Positions 11,336 to 20,490 of a stretch of DNA of 64,000 nt are shown here, in pieces. The notes beneath the pieces were generated by a model. It was not told the origin of the DNA. It worked only from the letters and a program-made list of their open reading frames with translations, and did no database searches. Each line of letters begins with the position of its first letter. Position 1 is the stretch's first letter. A program made the position numbers and the translations under genes. The stretch spans positions 20,229 through 84,228 of the forward strand of contig NZ_WGNY01000013.1 of NCBI RefSeq assembly GCF_016124325.1, given 5' to 3'. The DNA comes from Phenylobacterium sp. GTDB lineage: Bacteria; Pseudomonadota; Alphaproteobacteria; Caulobacterales; Caulobacteraceae.

Positions 11336-11821
11336 ATGAGGTCCGGGTTCGGGGCGGCGCGCGCCACGCAGCGCGCGTTGGGCCGCCGCCGCGGCGGCGA
11401 CATCGCCGCCTTCCTGGCGCTGCTGGCGGCGCTGGCCAGCATTCCGGCCTATGTGGTCTGGGAGACCTGGTCCGAGATCCAGGCGATGAAGCGGGCCTGG
11501 ACCATCGCCGGCCCGCCCTGCCCGGTCGTCGCCAAGCCGGCGCCCTGGGCCACGAACCATCACCGGGCGACGCGGAGCTTCCCCTACGGCCCGGCGACGT
11601 TCGCCCGCGCCTTCGGCGCGGCGAGCTGCGTGGCGATCCCGGAGGACGGGCTGTGGACCCAGCGCAGCTACCACGTCTGCCAGTTCAACAATCCGGGCGC
11701 GCTGACGGTGACGGCGGCGGGGCGCAGCACGACATTCCAGCCGCCGGCGGGCCGTCGCGCCACGGTGACGGTGCGCCACGGTCAGGTGCGCTGCGTCGTG
11801 GGCGGCTGGTTCAACCTGTAG
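11336..11821 (+). CDS. Unknown membrane-anchored four-cysteine protein (paralogue of 43903-44412)
   Basis: The protein has 161 residues: a basic N-terminus, one transmembrane segment (about residues 22-42), then a probably periplasmic domain. I do not recognise a named family. It shares with the gene at 43903-44412 the pattern AW-x-I-x-GPPCP, F-x-Y-x-x-x-TF-x-R-x-x-G-x-x-x-C, CQF-x-x-PG-x-L, ATV and RCV. The four cysteines (62, 98, 115, 153) align with 62, 97, 114 and 152 of the paralogue, suggesting two disulfides. AAGGGGG 10 nt upstream supports ATG 11336. A candidate operator lies 36 bp upstream, so expression is probably controlled by a dedicated repressor. Confidence 0.75.
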   Translation: MRSGFGAARATQRALGRRRGGDIAAFLALLAALASIPAYVVWETWSEIQAMKRAWTIAGPPCPVVAKPAPWATNHHRATRSFPYGPATFARAFGAASCVAIPEDGLWTQRSYHVCQFNNPGALTVTAAGRSTTFQPPAGRRATVTVRHGQVRCVVGGWFNL

Positions 11822-11849
11822 GTTGACGCCCCGATCGACCGACCCTTTT

Positions 11850-11977
11850 CGTCATCGCCCGGCTTGTCCGGGCGACCCATGAACACGGACGTCGGCCGGT
11901 TTGGGCCGCGACGGTGCAGCATGCCGACCTGCACGCTCGGTGTTCATGGATGGCCCGGGCGGGCCGGGCCATGACGA
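11850..11977. repeat. Palindromic interspersed element
   Basis: This is an imperfect inverted repeat in the gap between the convergent genes at 11336 and 12015. The left arm (11850-11886) begins CGTCATCGCCCGGCTTGTCC and ends CCATGAACAC. The right arm (11940-11977) begins GTGTTCATGGATGGCCCGGG and ends GCCATGACGA. The central part also contains GTGCAG/CTGCAC. Arms starting with CGTCATxGCCCGGCTTGTCC are typical of short non-coding palindromes scattered in alphaproteobacterial genomes. It may fold in RNA and serve as a 3' end for both convergent genes; there is no U-tract. Confidence 0.7.
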
Positions 11978-12014
11978 TCTATAAGGTTTTCAAGCTGTTG
12001 ATTGGATCTTCAGC

Positions 12015-12740
12015 CTAACGCCAATACCCGTAGCTCCAGGCGTCCTTGAACCCGGCGCGCTGGTAGAGGTTGCGGGCGGGGTTGGCCTCTTCCACCTGCA
12101 GGAAGATGCGCGGCGTCTCCCGCGCCAGGGCGGCCGAGCCGAACAGGGCCAGGAGGCGGCCGGCGAAGCCCGCGCCGCGCCGCTCCAGCGCGGTGCGCAT
12201 GCCGTGCACCCCGGCCCAGCCGTAGCCGAAGCTGAGCGCGCCCACGGCCACGGTGCGGCCCCCTTCGCGCACGGCGCCGAACAGGGCGTCGGGCGACTCG
12301 GTAAGGCGCTTGACGCGATGGGCGCCGTCGACGGGATCGAAGCCCTCGCCCAGGAATACCTCGCCCCAGGCCTCGTCGGGGTGGTCGAGCAGATCGGCGA
12401 AGGGCACGGCGTAGCCGGCCACGGTCTCGGCCCGGGCGGTCATCACGATCGTCGGCTGCTGGCGGACATAGCCGCGCCGCGACAGCTCGGTGCGCACGGC
12501 CTCCAGGCCCGGAACGTCGGCGACGCGGAAGGCGGGCTCCAGGCCATGGCTGCGATAGGCCGCCTCGATCTCGGGAATGGCGGCGACCGAGACATCGTGG
12601 CTGAGGGGCGCGGCGCTCTTGCCGCGGCCGATCGTGCCGTCGTCGAAGGGCGCGATCCAACCGGAAATCTCGGCCACCTCGGGCGGCGCAACGGCGGCGA
12701 CGGTCGCCCGCTCGAGGCTTTCGATGTCTTCCGGGTCCAA
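12015..12740 (-). CDS. GNAT-family N-acetyltransferase
   Basis: This 241-residue protein has a C-terminal GNAT domain. The acetyl-CoA-binding element appears as MRTALERRGAGFAGRLLALF (the R/Q-x-x-G-x-G/A signature), followed by IFLQVEEANPARNLYQRAGF, the usual last beta-alpha-beta unit. The N-terminal half (IESLERATVAAVAPPE...) resembles the extra lobe found in two-lobed GNAT proteins. The start is TTG 12740, only 2 bp after the smpB stop, so translation is probably coupled to smpB. Substrate unknown. Confidence 0.82.
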   Translation of the reverse strand: MDPEDIESLERATVAAVAPPEVAEISGWIAPFDDGTIGRGKSAAPLSHDVSVAAIPEIEAAYRSHGLEPAFRVADVPGLEAVRTELSRRGYVRQQPTIVMTARAETVAGYAVPFADLLDHPDEAWGEVFLGEGFDPVDGAHRVKRLTESPDALFGAVREGGRTVAVGALSFGYGWAGVHGMRTALERRGAGFAGRLLALFGSAALARETPRIFLQVEEANPARNLYQRAGFKDAWSYGYWR

Positions 12741-12742
12741 AC

Positions 12743-13201
12743 TCAGCCTTTCTCCCGCATCAGGCGGGCCTTGTCTCTCTGCCAGTCGCGCTCGGCGGAG
12801 GTCTCGCGCTTGTCGCGGACGTTCTTGCCCTTGGCCAGGGCCAGCTCCAGCTTCGCCAGGCCCTTGTCGGACCAGTAGAGCTTGGTCGGGACGATCGTGC
12901 GCCCCTCCCGCTGCACCGCGCCGATCAGCTTGTCGATTTCGCGGCGCTTGAGCAGCAGCTTCCGGTGCCGGCGCGGCTCGTGATTGAAGTGCGGGCCGGC
13001 CTGGGCGTAGGTCGGGATGTCGGCGTTGACCAGCACCAGCTCCTTGCCCTCCACCGCCGCGTAGCTCTCGGCGATGTTGGCTTTGCCGTTGCGCAGGCTC
13101 TTCACCTCGGACCCGGTGAGCGAGATGCCGGCCTCGAAGGTCTGTTCGAGAAAATAGTCGAACCGGGCGCGCCGGTTCTCGGCGATCAGCTTACCTGCCA
13201 T
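12743..13201 (-). CDS. smpB: SsrA-binding protein SmpB
   Basis: The 152-residue tmRNA partner is needed for trans-translation rescue of stalled ribosomes. Conserved segments are [51 protein letters not shown] and the basic C-terminal tail ending [15 protein letters not shown], which occupies the mRNA channel. Length and motifs are normal. It is in one run with dapA upstream (15 bp gap) and the GNAT gene downstream. smpB next to dapA is a familiar Caulobacterales arrangement. Confidence 0.97.
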   Translation of the reverse strand: MAGKLIAENRRARFDYFLEQTFEAGISLTGSEVKSLRNGKANIAESYAAVEGKELVLVNADIPTYAQAGPHFNHEPRRHRKLLLKRREIDKLIGAVQREGRTIVPTKLYWSDKGLAKLELALAKGKNVRDKRETSAERDWQRDKARLMREKG

Positions 13202-13216
13202 GGCTCTTAGATAGGC

Positions 13217-14101
13217 TCAGACGAGGCCCGCGTCGCGCATGGCGGCCAGCACCTCGGCGCGCGCGGGCTCGGAACAGGGCGCGATGGGCAGCCGCACCTC
13301 GTCGGTGCAGAGCCCGAGATGGGCGAGCGCAAACTTGGTGGGCGCGGGGCTGGCGTCGGCGAACAGCGCCTTGTGGAGCCGCACGAGGCGGTCCTGGATC
13401 TGCAGGGCCGCGGCCCAGTCGCCGCTGAGGGCGTCGTTGTAGAACTGGGCGCAGAGCTCCGGGGCGACGTTGCAGGTCACGGAAATGCAGCCGTGGCCGC
13501 CGTGGGCCATGTAGCCGAGGGCGCTGGGGTCGTCGCCGGACAGCATCACCCAGTCGGGGCCGCAGCGCAGGCGCTGGAACGAGGCGCGGACCATGTCGCC
13601 CGTCGCATCCTTCACGCCCACGATGTTGGGCAGCTTGGACAGCCGCTCCAGGGTCTCGTTGGAGATGTCGACGCTGGTGCGCGAGGGCACGTTGTAGACC
13701 AGCAACGGCAGCTGCACGGCGTCGTTCACGGCCTTGTAGTGGAGGTAGAGCCCCTCCTGCCCCGGCCGGTTGTAGTAGGGCGTGACCATCAGCGCGGCGT
13801 CGGCGCCGACGGTCTTGGCGTGGCGGGCGAGTTCGATGGCCTCGGCGGTGGAGTTGGAGCCGGCGCCCGCGATCACGGGAACGCGGCCCCGCGCGGTCTG
13901 CACGCAGAGCTCGACCACCCGGCGGTGTTCGGCGTGGCTCAGGGTCGAGGTCTCGCCGGTGGTGCCGACGGGAATCAGGCCATGCACGCCGCCGGCGATC
14001 TGGCGTTCGACCAGGGCCACGAAGGCGTCCTCGTCCACCTGGCCGTTGCGGAACGGCGTCACGAGCGCGGGAAAGACGCCGCTGAAAAGGGAATCGGTCA
14101 T
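13217..14101 (-). CDS. dapA: 4-hydroxy-tetrahydrodipicolinate synthase
   Basis: This 294-residue TIM-barrel lyase condenses pyruvate with aspartate semialdehyde in lysine/diaminopimelate synthesis. Seen: GTTGETSTL (Thr47 of the catalytic triad region), [24 protein letters not shown] (Tyr136 and Arg141) and VGVKDATGD with the Schiff-base Lys164. The start is taken at ATG 14101 ([10 protein letters not shown]); an in-frame upstream start at 14113 would add only four residues. Divergent from slt across a 145-bp gap. Confidence 0.96.
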   Translation of the reverse strand: MTDSLFSGVFPALVTPFRNGQVDEDAFVALVERQIAGGVHGLIPVGTTGETSTLSHAEHRRVVELCVQTARGRVPVIAGAGSNSTAEAIELARHAKTVGADAALMVTPYYNRPGQEGLYLHYKAVNDAVQLPLLVYNVPSRTSVDISNETLERLSKLPNIVGVKDATGDMVRASFQRLRCGPDWVMLSGDDPSALGYMAHGGHGCISVTCNVAPELCAQFYNDALSGDWAAALQIQDRLVRLHKALFADASPAPTKFALAHLGLCTDEVRLPIAPCSEPARAEVLAAMRDAGLV

Positions 14102-14246
14102 GTGTGGGGACAAGCGAAGGTGTGCAAAAAGCCGTGAATTTGCCGCCTGGTGAGGCGACGTTCAGATTTGGCGGGACAATATGGCGGCGTGGGCTTAGCC
14201 CGCAACGCTGATTCCATGCATCCCCTGAGTCGTTTGGGGTGAGACC

Positions 14247-16322
14247 TTGAACCCGAGAGCCCGCAACGTCCTGCTCGCCGGCTTCGCCGTGCTGATCGCG
14301 ACGACCGTCGCCCGCGCCCAGCCGGTGGATCCAATCGGCGATCTCCTCGCCCGGACCGCCCAACCGGGCGCGCCCCAGGCGCCCCTGAGCGCGGCGGACA
14401 AGCAGGCCTTCAGCACGGCGCTGAACGCGGCCAAGCGCGGCGACGTCACGGGCGCGCGCGCCGCCATCGCGAGCCTGGGCGACGCGACCGCGCGGCGGAC
14501 CGCCACCTGGGCGCTGGTGGACGCCAACGCCGAGTCGCTGAGCTTCGCCGAGATCGACGCCGCGCGGCGCGACCTCGCCGGCTTCCCCCGGCCCACCCGC
14601 CGCCAGATCGCCGCCGAGAAGCTGATCGAGACGTCCGGCAAGTCGCCGCAGGAGATCGTCGACTGGTTCAGCGGCCAGGAACCGATGAGCGCCCAGGGCG
14701 CCATGGCGCTGGCCTCGGCCTACCGGTCGCTGGGCCGCCAGGGCGACGCCGAGGGCCTGATCCGCCGCTGGTGGCGGACCAAGAGCTTCGAGGCCGACCA
14801 GCAGACGGCCATGATGACCCGGTTCGGCGCGATGCTGAACGTGGACGACATCATCGCCCGCGCCGACATCCTGCTCTACGGCGCGCAGGGCCCGGCGACC
14901 CGGGCCATGGTGGACATGCTGCCGCCCGAGCAGCAGCCGGCGGCCCAGGCGCGCATGGCGCTGCGGGCCAACGCGAAGAACGCCGACGCGCTCTATCAGG
15001 CGCTGTCGCCAACCGACCAGCAGTCGCCCGGCGTGGCCTTCGAGCGAGCGGCCTACCTGCGCCGCAAGGGCCTGGACGCCCAGGCGCTCGCGCTCGCGCC
15101 GCTGTTCCCGAAGGACGTCGTCACCTCCGAACAGGCCGACCGCATCTGGGACGAGCGCTACCGGTTGACCCTCTCGGCGATCCGGGGCGGCGACTGGGAA
15201 GGCGCCTACCAGGCCGCGGCGAACACCGGGCTGACCGAGGGCGGCGACGCCGCCGAGGCCGAGTTCTACGCCGGCTGGATCGCGCTGAAGCGTCTCAACG
15301 ACCCCGAGGCCGCGGGCCGCCACTTCGCCGCCATCGAGCAGATCGGCTCGACGCCGATCACGCGCGGTCGCGCCTTCTATTGGATGGGCCGCGCCGCCGA
15401 GGCGCGCGGCGACAAGGCCGAGGCCCGCAAGGACTATTCCGAGGGCGCGCAATACACGACCACCTTCTACGGCCAGCTCGCCGCCGAGAAGCTGGGCATG
15501 AAGCTGGTGCTGCCGCGGGACCCCAAGCCGACGGCCGCCGAGCGCAAGCGCTTCGAGGGCCGCGAGCCCGTGAAGGCCATGCGCCTGCTGGCCGACCAGG
15601 GCCAGATGGACCTGTTCCGCGTCTTCGCCCTGCATCTGGACGACACCGTGCCGACCACGGTGGAGGCGGCGATGCTGGTCGACGCGATCCGCGGCTATGG
15701 CCAGCAGGACACCTCGATGCGCGCGGCCCGCTCGGCCGCCACGCGAGGGCTGATCCTGGTCGAGCGCGCCTACCCCGCCCGCACGACGCCCGAGGTGCAG
15801 GACGCGCCCGAGCCGGCGCTGGTGCTGGCGATCACGCGGCAGGAAAGCGGCTTCGATCCCGGCGTGCGCTCGGGCGCCGACGCGCGGGGGATGATGCAGC
15901 TCCTGCCGTCGACGGCGAAGATCGTCGCCCGGAAGATCGGCGTCGGCTTCTCTCCCGCCCGCCTCTACGAGCCCGACTACAACATGACCCTGGGCTCGGC
16001 CTATCTGGGCGAGCTGGTGAACCGGTTCTCGGGCTCGTACATCATGGCCTCGGCCGGCTACAACGCGGGCCCGGGCCGCCCCACCCAGTGGAGCAGCTTC
16101 TGCGGCGACCCGCGCGGCGGGTCCACCGATCCGCTCGACTTCATCGAGTGCATCCCGTTCACCGAGACCCGGAACTACGTGATGCGGGTGCTGGAGAACA
16201 TGCAGGTCTACCGCGCCCGGCTGAACGGCGGGACGGCTGACATCACGCTCTCGAACGACCTGCGGCGCGGCGCCTACAACTACGCGCCCACCGGCCAGGC
16301 GGTGACGGCCAGCAGCCCCTAG
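14247..16322 (+). CDS. slt: Soluble lytic murein transglycosylase (Slt family)
   Basis: A 691-residue periplasmic enzyme that cleaves the MurNAc-GlcNAc bond with formation of 1,6-anhydro-MurNAc. TTG 14247 is the likely start (GGGGTGAG upstream), giving a signal peptide up to VARA. The middle is an alpha-solenoid with repeated hairpins such as AFYWMGRAAEARGDKAEARKD. The catalytic SLT domain is C-terminal: LAITRQESGFDPGVRSGADA with the catalytic Glu, ARGMMQLLPSTA, and SAGYNAGPGRPTQW. Its TAG stop shares CTAG (16319-16322) with the stop of the convergent ABC gene. Confidence 0.94.
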   Translation: MNPRARNVLLAGFAVLIATTVARAQPVDPIGDLLARTAQPGAPQAPLSAADKQAFSTALNAAKRGDVTGARAAIASLGDATARRTATWALVDANAESLSFAEIDAARRDLAGFPRPTRRQIAAEKLIETSGKSPQEIVDWFSGQEPMSAQGAMALASAYRSLGRQGDAEGLIRRWWRTKSFEADQQTAMMTRFGAMLNVDDIIARADILLYGAQGPATRAMVDMLPPEQQPAAQARMALRANAKNADALYQALSPTDQQSPGVAFERAAYLRRKGLDAQALALAPLFPKDVVTSEQADRIWDERYRLTLSAIRGGDWEGAYQAAANTGLTEGGDAAEAEFYAGWIALKRLNDPEAAGRHFAAIEQIGSTPITRGRAFYWMGRAAEARGDKAEARKDYSEGAQYTTTFYGQLAAEKLGMKLVLPRDPKPTAAERKRFEGREPVKAMRLLADQGQMDLFRVFALHLDDTVPTTVEAAMLVDAIRGYGQQDTSMRAARSAATRGLILVERAYPARTTPEVQDAPEPALVLAITRQESGFDPGVRSGADARGMMQLLPSTAKIVARKIGVGFSPARLYEPDYNMTLGSAYLGELVNRFSGSYIMASAGYNAGPGRPTQWSSFCGDPRGGSTDPLDFIECIPFTETRNYVMRVLENMQVYRARLNGGTADITLSNDLRRGAYNYAPTGQAVTASSP

Positions 16323-17077
16323 AGCCTGCGGCGGCGGGCCGTCAGGACCAGCCCGTCCGAGGTCGTTTGCAGCCGGCCTTCCAGGCCGAACGCCTCGGCG
16401 AGGATTTCGGGCGACAGCGCCTGGGCCGGCGGGGCGTCGGCCGCCACGCGTCCCTTGGCCAGCACCACCAGCCGATCGCAGGCGCGCGCGGCCAGGCCCA
16501 GGTCGTGCAGGGTCAGCACCACGGCGGCGCCCCGGTCGGCCTCCTCGCGGAACAGGTCGAGGGTGAGGAGCTGTGCGTCGGGGTCGAGGCCGGCGACGGG
16601 CTCGTCGGCGACCAGCAGCGGCGCCTCGGCGGCCAGCAGCCGGGCGAGCAGCACCCGGGCCCGCTCGCCGCCCGACATCTCCAGGACGCCGCGGTCCTCC
16701 AGGCCCGACAGGCCGACGCGGGCCAGCGCCGCCATCGCACGGTCGCGCGCCACGGCCGGCGGCAGGCGGAAGGCGCCGAGGCTGGCCACCCGCCAGGCGC
16801 TCATGTTCCAGCCCACGTGGCGCTCCTGGGGCAGGTAGCCGACGAGCCGGGCGCGCTCCGGATCGGACAGGCGGCGCACGTCGCGGCCAGAGAGCTCGGC
16901 GGTTCCGGACTCGAGATGGGCCAGCCCGAGGGCCGCACGCAGCAGGGTCGTCTTGCCCGCGCCATTGGCCCCGACGACGCCCACCACCTCCCCCGCCGAG
17001 ACCGAGAATCCGGCCTCCGCCAGCACGGCGCGCGCGCCGCGGCGCACCTCCGCGCGATCGAGCTTCAGGGCGGTCAC
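16319..17077 (-). CDS. ABC importer ATP-binding subunit (BtuD/FecE-like)
   Basis: This 252-residue ATPase shows Walker A GANGAGKTT, Q-loop YLPQERHVGW, signature MSGGERARVLLAR, Walker B LLVADEPVAGLD and the switch His in VVLTLHDLG. The family is the one serving vitamin B12, iron-siderophore and haem importers. Start GTG 17077 overlaps the permease stop in a GTGA tetranucleotide, indicating translational coupling and an ATPase-permease-binding-protein set. The cargo (cobalamin versus iron chelate) cannot be decided here; no TonB-dependent receptor is in the window. Confidence 0.92.
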   Translation of the reverse strand: MTALKLDRAEVRRGARAVLAEAGFSVSAGEVVGVVGANGAGKTTLLRAALGLAHLESGTAELSGRDVRRLSDPERARLVGYLPQERHVGWNMSAWRVASLGAFRLPPAVARDRAMAALARVGLSGLEDRGVLEMSGGERARVLLARLLAAEAPLLVADEPVAGLDPDAQLLTLDLFREEADRGAAVVLTLHDLGLAARACDRLVVLAKGRVAADAPPAQALSPEILAEAFGLEGRLQTTSDGLVLTARRRRL

Positions 17078-18060
17078 CCGCGCCAGCTCCGGGCGGCGCG
17101 CCAGGCGATCAGGGCGAAGAGCGGCGCGCCGAAGAGCGCGGTGACCACGCCCAGCTTGAGCTCCAGGTCGGTGGGGATCACCCGTGCGGCGATGTCGGCG
17201 GCGCAGAGCAGGCACGCGCCGGCCAGCGCCGAGGGCAGCAGCACGCGTCCGGGATCGCCCCCCGCGGCGGCGCGGACGAGGTGCGGCGCGGCCAGGCCCA
17301 CGAAGCCCACGATGCCGGCCATGGCCACCGAGGCGCCGGTGAGCAGCGAGGCGCCGGCGACGGCGGCGGCGCGCAGGCGGGTCATCGGCAGGCCCGAGAG
17401 CGCGGCCGTCTCCTCGCCCAGGGTCAGCATCACCAGGCCGCGCGAGGCGTAGGCGCAAAGGCCCGCGCCGACGATGAGGGCGGGCAGCTCGCGGCCGATG
17501 TCGCCCCAGTCCCGGTTGGCGACCGAGCCCAGCAGCCAGGCGAATACCTCGGCCAGCGTCACCGGCGACGGCGAGAAGTTGAACACCAGCGAGGTTAGCG
17601 CGCCCAGGAAGGCCGAGAGCGCCACGCCGAACAGGATCAGGGTCTCCGGCTCGCGGAAGCGCGCCGCGAGCCAGGTGAGGCCCGCGCCCACCAGCACGGC
17701 CGCGCCCAGGGCCGCGCCTTCCACCGCGCCGGGCGTCGCCGCCAGGCCCAGCGAGATGGCGAGCGCCGCGCCGAGGCCCGCGCCGCCCGAGACGCCCAGC
17801 ACCCCCGGATCAGCCAGGGGGTTGCGCAGCAGGCCCTGCATCACCGCCCCGGCCAGCCCCAGGGCCGCGCCGACCACCAGGGCGGCGGCGGTGCGCGGCA
17901 GTCGGATGGCGAACAGCACCTCATGCGCGCCCGAGGCCGGGTCGTGGAGCGCCTGGCGAATCTGGGCGTGGGTGAGCGCCGTCTCGCCCAGCAGCAGGCC
18001 CGCGACGGTCAGCGCCAGGATCAGGCCGACCAGGAGGAGATTGAGGACCAGCGGCCTCAC
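17074..18060 (-). CDS. ABC importer permease (FecCD/BtuC family)
   Basis: The 328-residue membrane subunit has about nine to ten hydrophobic helices. Family motifs: IRLPRTAAALVVGAALGLAG, the strongly conserved QGLLRNPLADPGVLGVSGGA, and the cytoplasmic coupling helix region GFVGLAAPHLVR. The start is GTG 18060, overlapping the stop of the upstream binding-protein gene as GTGA. Together with the flanking genes it forms one BtuF-BtuC-BtuD-like unit. Confidence 0.93.
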   Translation of the reverse strand: MRPLVLNLLLVGLILALTVAGLLLGETALTHAQIRQALHDPASGAHEVLFAIRLPRTAAALVVGAALGLAGAVMQGLLRNPLADPGVLGVSGGAGLGAALAISLGLAATPGAVEGAALGAAVLVGAGLTWLAARFREPETLILFGVALSAFLGALTSLVFNFSPSPVTLAEVFAWLLGSVANRDWGDIGRELPALIVGAGLCAYASRGLVMLTLGEETAALSGLPMTRLRAAAVAGASLLTGASVAMAGIVGFVGLAAPHLVRAAAGGDPGRVLLPSALAGACLLCAADIAARVIPTDLELKLGVVTALFGAPLFALIAWRAARSWRG

Positions 18061-18920
18061 TGCCGCGGTGCCTTGGCGGCCAGGCGTTCGGCGGCCTCCG
18101 CGGCGCTCCAGTCGGGGCAGCCCAGCATCGAGCCCGGCAGGCTGGCCACGGCGCGTTCGCGAGCGACCTTCTGCAACACCTCGTGGCGGCCCAGGCCCCA
18201 GCTGTCGCCAGCCAGCTGGAAGGTGTCGAAGAAGCCGAGCACCACCGCCTTCGGGGGATGCAGCGCCAGGTCCTCCAGCGACACGGTGCGGTAGCCGGGG
18301 CGCGCCTCGGCGTTGGTCATGCCCGCCGCGCGCAGGATGGCGTCGACCAGGGTTCCGGGACCGGCGGTGACGCCGCCGGGCGTGAGATAGAGCGCCCGCG
18401 CCCCGGCCCAGGCGTCCGCCGCCCGCGCCAGCCGGGCGTCCATCCGCGCCACCAGCGCCTCGCCGGCCGCGCGCTCGTCCAGGGCCTCGGCCACCCGCCG
18501 GACGTTGGCGCGGACATCGGCGAAGCCCGCCGCCTCACCGATCGTGACCACCCGCACGCCACGGGCCTCCAGCGCCTGGACCAGCCGCGGCTCGCCGCCC
18601 CAGTAGCGCACCACCACCTGCGGCCGAGCGGCCAGCGCGCTCTCCAAGTCGACGCGGCGGCGCGGCAGGCCCCGAGCCAGGGCGCGCAGGTTGGAATCGG
18701 CGTCGTCCGCCCGCGCGGAGAGCCCCGCCACGGCGTCGCGCGGGCTGAGCGCCAGAACGTACTGGTCGGCGCACTGATCGAGGGACAGGACCCGCGGGGC
18801 GGCGTCTCCTGCGGCCGGCGCCAGGAAGACGGCCGCCGTGGCGAGGGCCGTCAGTCGGCGACGAGGCCGTGCAGCATGCCGTCGAGGGTGATCCGCATCA
18901 GTTCCTCGCGGTCGGCCCAT
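18057..18920 (-). CDS. Periplasmic substrate-binding protein (BtuF/FepB-like, TroA fold)
   Basis: The solute-binding component of the importer: a hydrophobic secretion signal (LTALATAAVFLAPAAG) followed by PRVLSLDQCADQYVLAL, the usual first strand of PF01497-type proteins. Then come RVDLESALAARPQVVVRY, and a C-terminal LPGSMLGCPDWSA. The start is unclear. ATG 18920 gives 287 residues with a long basic n-region and overlaps the TetR gene by 70 bp. A CTG at 18854 would overlap the TetR stop as CTGA and leave a normal signal peptide. No Shine-Dalgarno sequence supports either. Translational coupling to the TetR gene is likely in both cases. Confidence 0.85.
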   Translation of the reverse strand: MGRPRGTDADHPRRHAARPRRRLTALATAAVFLAPAAGDAAPRVLSLDQCADQYVLALSPRDAVAGLSARADDADSNLRALARGLPRRRVDLESALAARPQVVVRYWGGEPRLVQALEARGVRVVTIGEAAGFADVRANVRRVAEALDERAAGEALVARMDARLARAADAWAGARALYLTPGGVTAGPGTLVDAILRAAGMTNAEARPGYRTVSLEDLALHPPKAVVLGFFDTFQLAGDSWGLGRHEVLQKVARERAVASLPGSMLGCPDWSAAEAAERLAAKAPRQ

Positions 18921-19483
18921 TCGAAGTTCGGGCGGCTGATCATCAGCGTCACGACGCCGTGGCAGGCCATCCAGAGCGCCTGGGCCGCCGAATCGCCGTC
19001 GCCCGTGCGCAGGCGACCGGCCGCCGCGACCTCGCGCACCACGCCGGAGAAGGCTTCGTAGCATTGTCGGCTCAGGTCGGAGGGGCGTTCGGGCGTGTCC
19101 GTCGATACCGGACCCCGCGCGCAATAGACAAGCTCGTAGGCGTTGGGATGCTCCAGGGCCCAGCGCATGTAGGCGTCGAGCATCATCCGGGTCCGGGCGA
19201 CGGCGTCGAGCGGCCGCTGGGCGATGTCGGTGTTGCGGGCCAGGAGCTGGCGGAGCGTGCCCTCGACGATCTCCTGCAGGATGCAGGCCTTGTCGGGGAA
19301 GTGCATGTAGAGCGCGGTGGACGACACGCCGACTTCCTCGGCGATCCGGCGGATGGTGGCGCCCTCGTATCCGTCGGCCACGAAGATGCGTTCGGCGGCG
19401 TCCAGAATCTCGGCCCGCCGAAGGTGTCCGTCCCCCTTGGCCTTGCGCGCTGTCTTTCGCGGCGCTGTCGCGACCTGGTTCAT
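18851..19483 (-). CDS. TetR/AcrR-family transcriptional regulator
   Basis: The 210-residue regulator has an N-terminal helix-turn-helix, RRAEILDAAERIFVADGYEG then TIRRIAEEVGVSSTALYMHF. A ligand-binding C-terminal half with a TetR_C_33-like WALEHPNAYELVYC segment follows. ATG 19483 is preceded by GGGGAG at 6 nt; in-frame methionines further upstream lack this. Being first in a run with the importer and overlapping the binding-protein frame, it probably controls its own operon. Ligand unknown. Confidence 0.9.
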   Translation of the reverse strand: MNQVATAPRKTARKAKGDGHLRRAEILDAAERIFVADGYEGATIRRIAEEVGVSSTALYMHFPDKACILQEIVEGTLRQLLARNTDIAQRPLDAVARTRMMLDAYMRWALEHPNAYELVYCARGPVSTDTPERPSDLSRQCYEAFSGVVREVAAAGRLRTGDGDSAAQALWMACHGVVTLMISRPNFEWADREELMRITLDGMLHGLVAD

Positions 19484-19593
19484 GGCGTCTCCCCGCATCC
19501 ACTGGTCGCCTAGCCCATCGCAAATCTCGTGGTGTGACAAGTCCTTGACGGCCCGACTGGACGGAACGCCGCCCTTGCGCTTAGAGGGCGGGC

Positions 19594-20490
19594 ATGACCA
19601 AGCCGCTGATCGCCGCCGCTCCGCAAGCCATGCGGACCAAGGGCTGGAGCGACTATGCGCTGCTCGACTCGGGCGGCGGCCGGAAGCTGGAGCGGTACGG
19701 TCCTCACAAGGTCGTGCGTCCGGAGCCGCAGTGCCTGTGGAGCCCTCGCCTGCCCACAGCCGAGTGGGAATCGGCCGACGCGGTGTTCGACCCCACCGAC
19801 GAGGAGGACGCCGGGCGCTGGCGCTTCAAGGGGCGGCCGCAGGAGCGCTGGCCGCTGGCCTGGGGCCAGGTGAGGTTCCACGGGCGGTTCACGGCCTTCC
19901 GACACCTGGCCTTCTTCCCCGAGCAGGCGGCCAACTGGGCCTGGCTGGACGAGACGGTGCGCAGGGCCGGCGGGCAGCCGCGGGTGCTGAACCTGTTCGG
20001 CTACACCGGCGTGGCCAGCCTGGCGATGGCGGCGGCGGGGGCGGCGGTGACGCACGTGGACGCCTCGAAGAAGGCGGTGGCCTGGGCGCGGGAGAACGCC
20101 GAGCTGTCGGGGCTGGCCGACCGGCCGATCCGCTGGATCACCGAGGACGCCCGCAAGTATGTCCAGCGCGAGGCGCGGCGGGGGTCGCGCTACGAGGGGA
20201 TCATCCTGGACCCGCCCAAATATGGACGAGGGCCCGGGGGCGAGGTCTGGCGGCTGTTTGAGGATTTGCCTGAACTTGCGCGCCTATGTGGCGAGATTCT
20301 TTCGGAAAACTCCAAGTTCCTGATCCTGAACGCCTATGCCGAGCGGATCTCCGGAGCGGCGCTGGCCGGGCTGCTGGCCGAGGTGCTGGCCGACCGCGGC
20401 GGACGCATCGAATGGGGCGAGCTGGCGCTGGAGGAGGCGCGCGGCGACCGCGCCATCGGCATGAGCTTCTTCGCCCGGTGGTCGGCGTGA
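19594..20490 (+). CDS. Class I SAM-dependent RNA methyltransferase (RlmI/RlmK-like)
   Basis: A 298-residue methyltransferase. SAM-binding motif I is VLNLFGYTGVASLAMAAAGA, the acidic residue closing strand 2 is in VTHVDASKKAV, and the catalytic motif is IILDPPKYGRG. The combination LFxYTG plus DPPK matches the COG1092 family, whose member RlmI makes m5C1962 in 23S rRNA. The N-terminal PUA domain of RlmI is missing; instead there is about 110 residues including GRWRFKGRPQERWPL, so target RNA is uncertain. Overlaps the next methyltransferase gene by 4 nt (GTGA). Confidence 0.87.
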   Translation: MTKPLIAAAPQAMRTKGWSDYALLDSGGGRKLERYGPHKVVRPEPQCLWSPRLPTAEWESADAVFDPTDEEDAGRWRFKGRPQERWPLAWGQVRFHGRFTAFRHLAFFPEQAANWAWLDETVRRAGGQPRVLNLFGYTGVASLAMAAAGAAVTHVDASKKAVAWARENAELSGLADRPIRWITEDARKYVQREARRGSRYEGIILDPPKYGRGPGGEVWRLFEDLPELARLCGEILSENSKFLILNAYAERISGAALAGLLAEVLADRGGRIEWGELALEEARGDRAIGMSFFARWSA

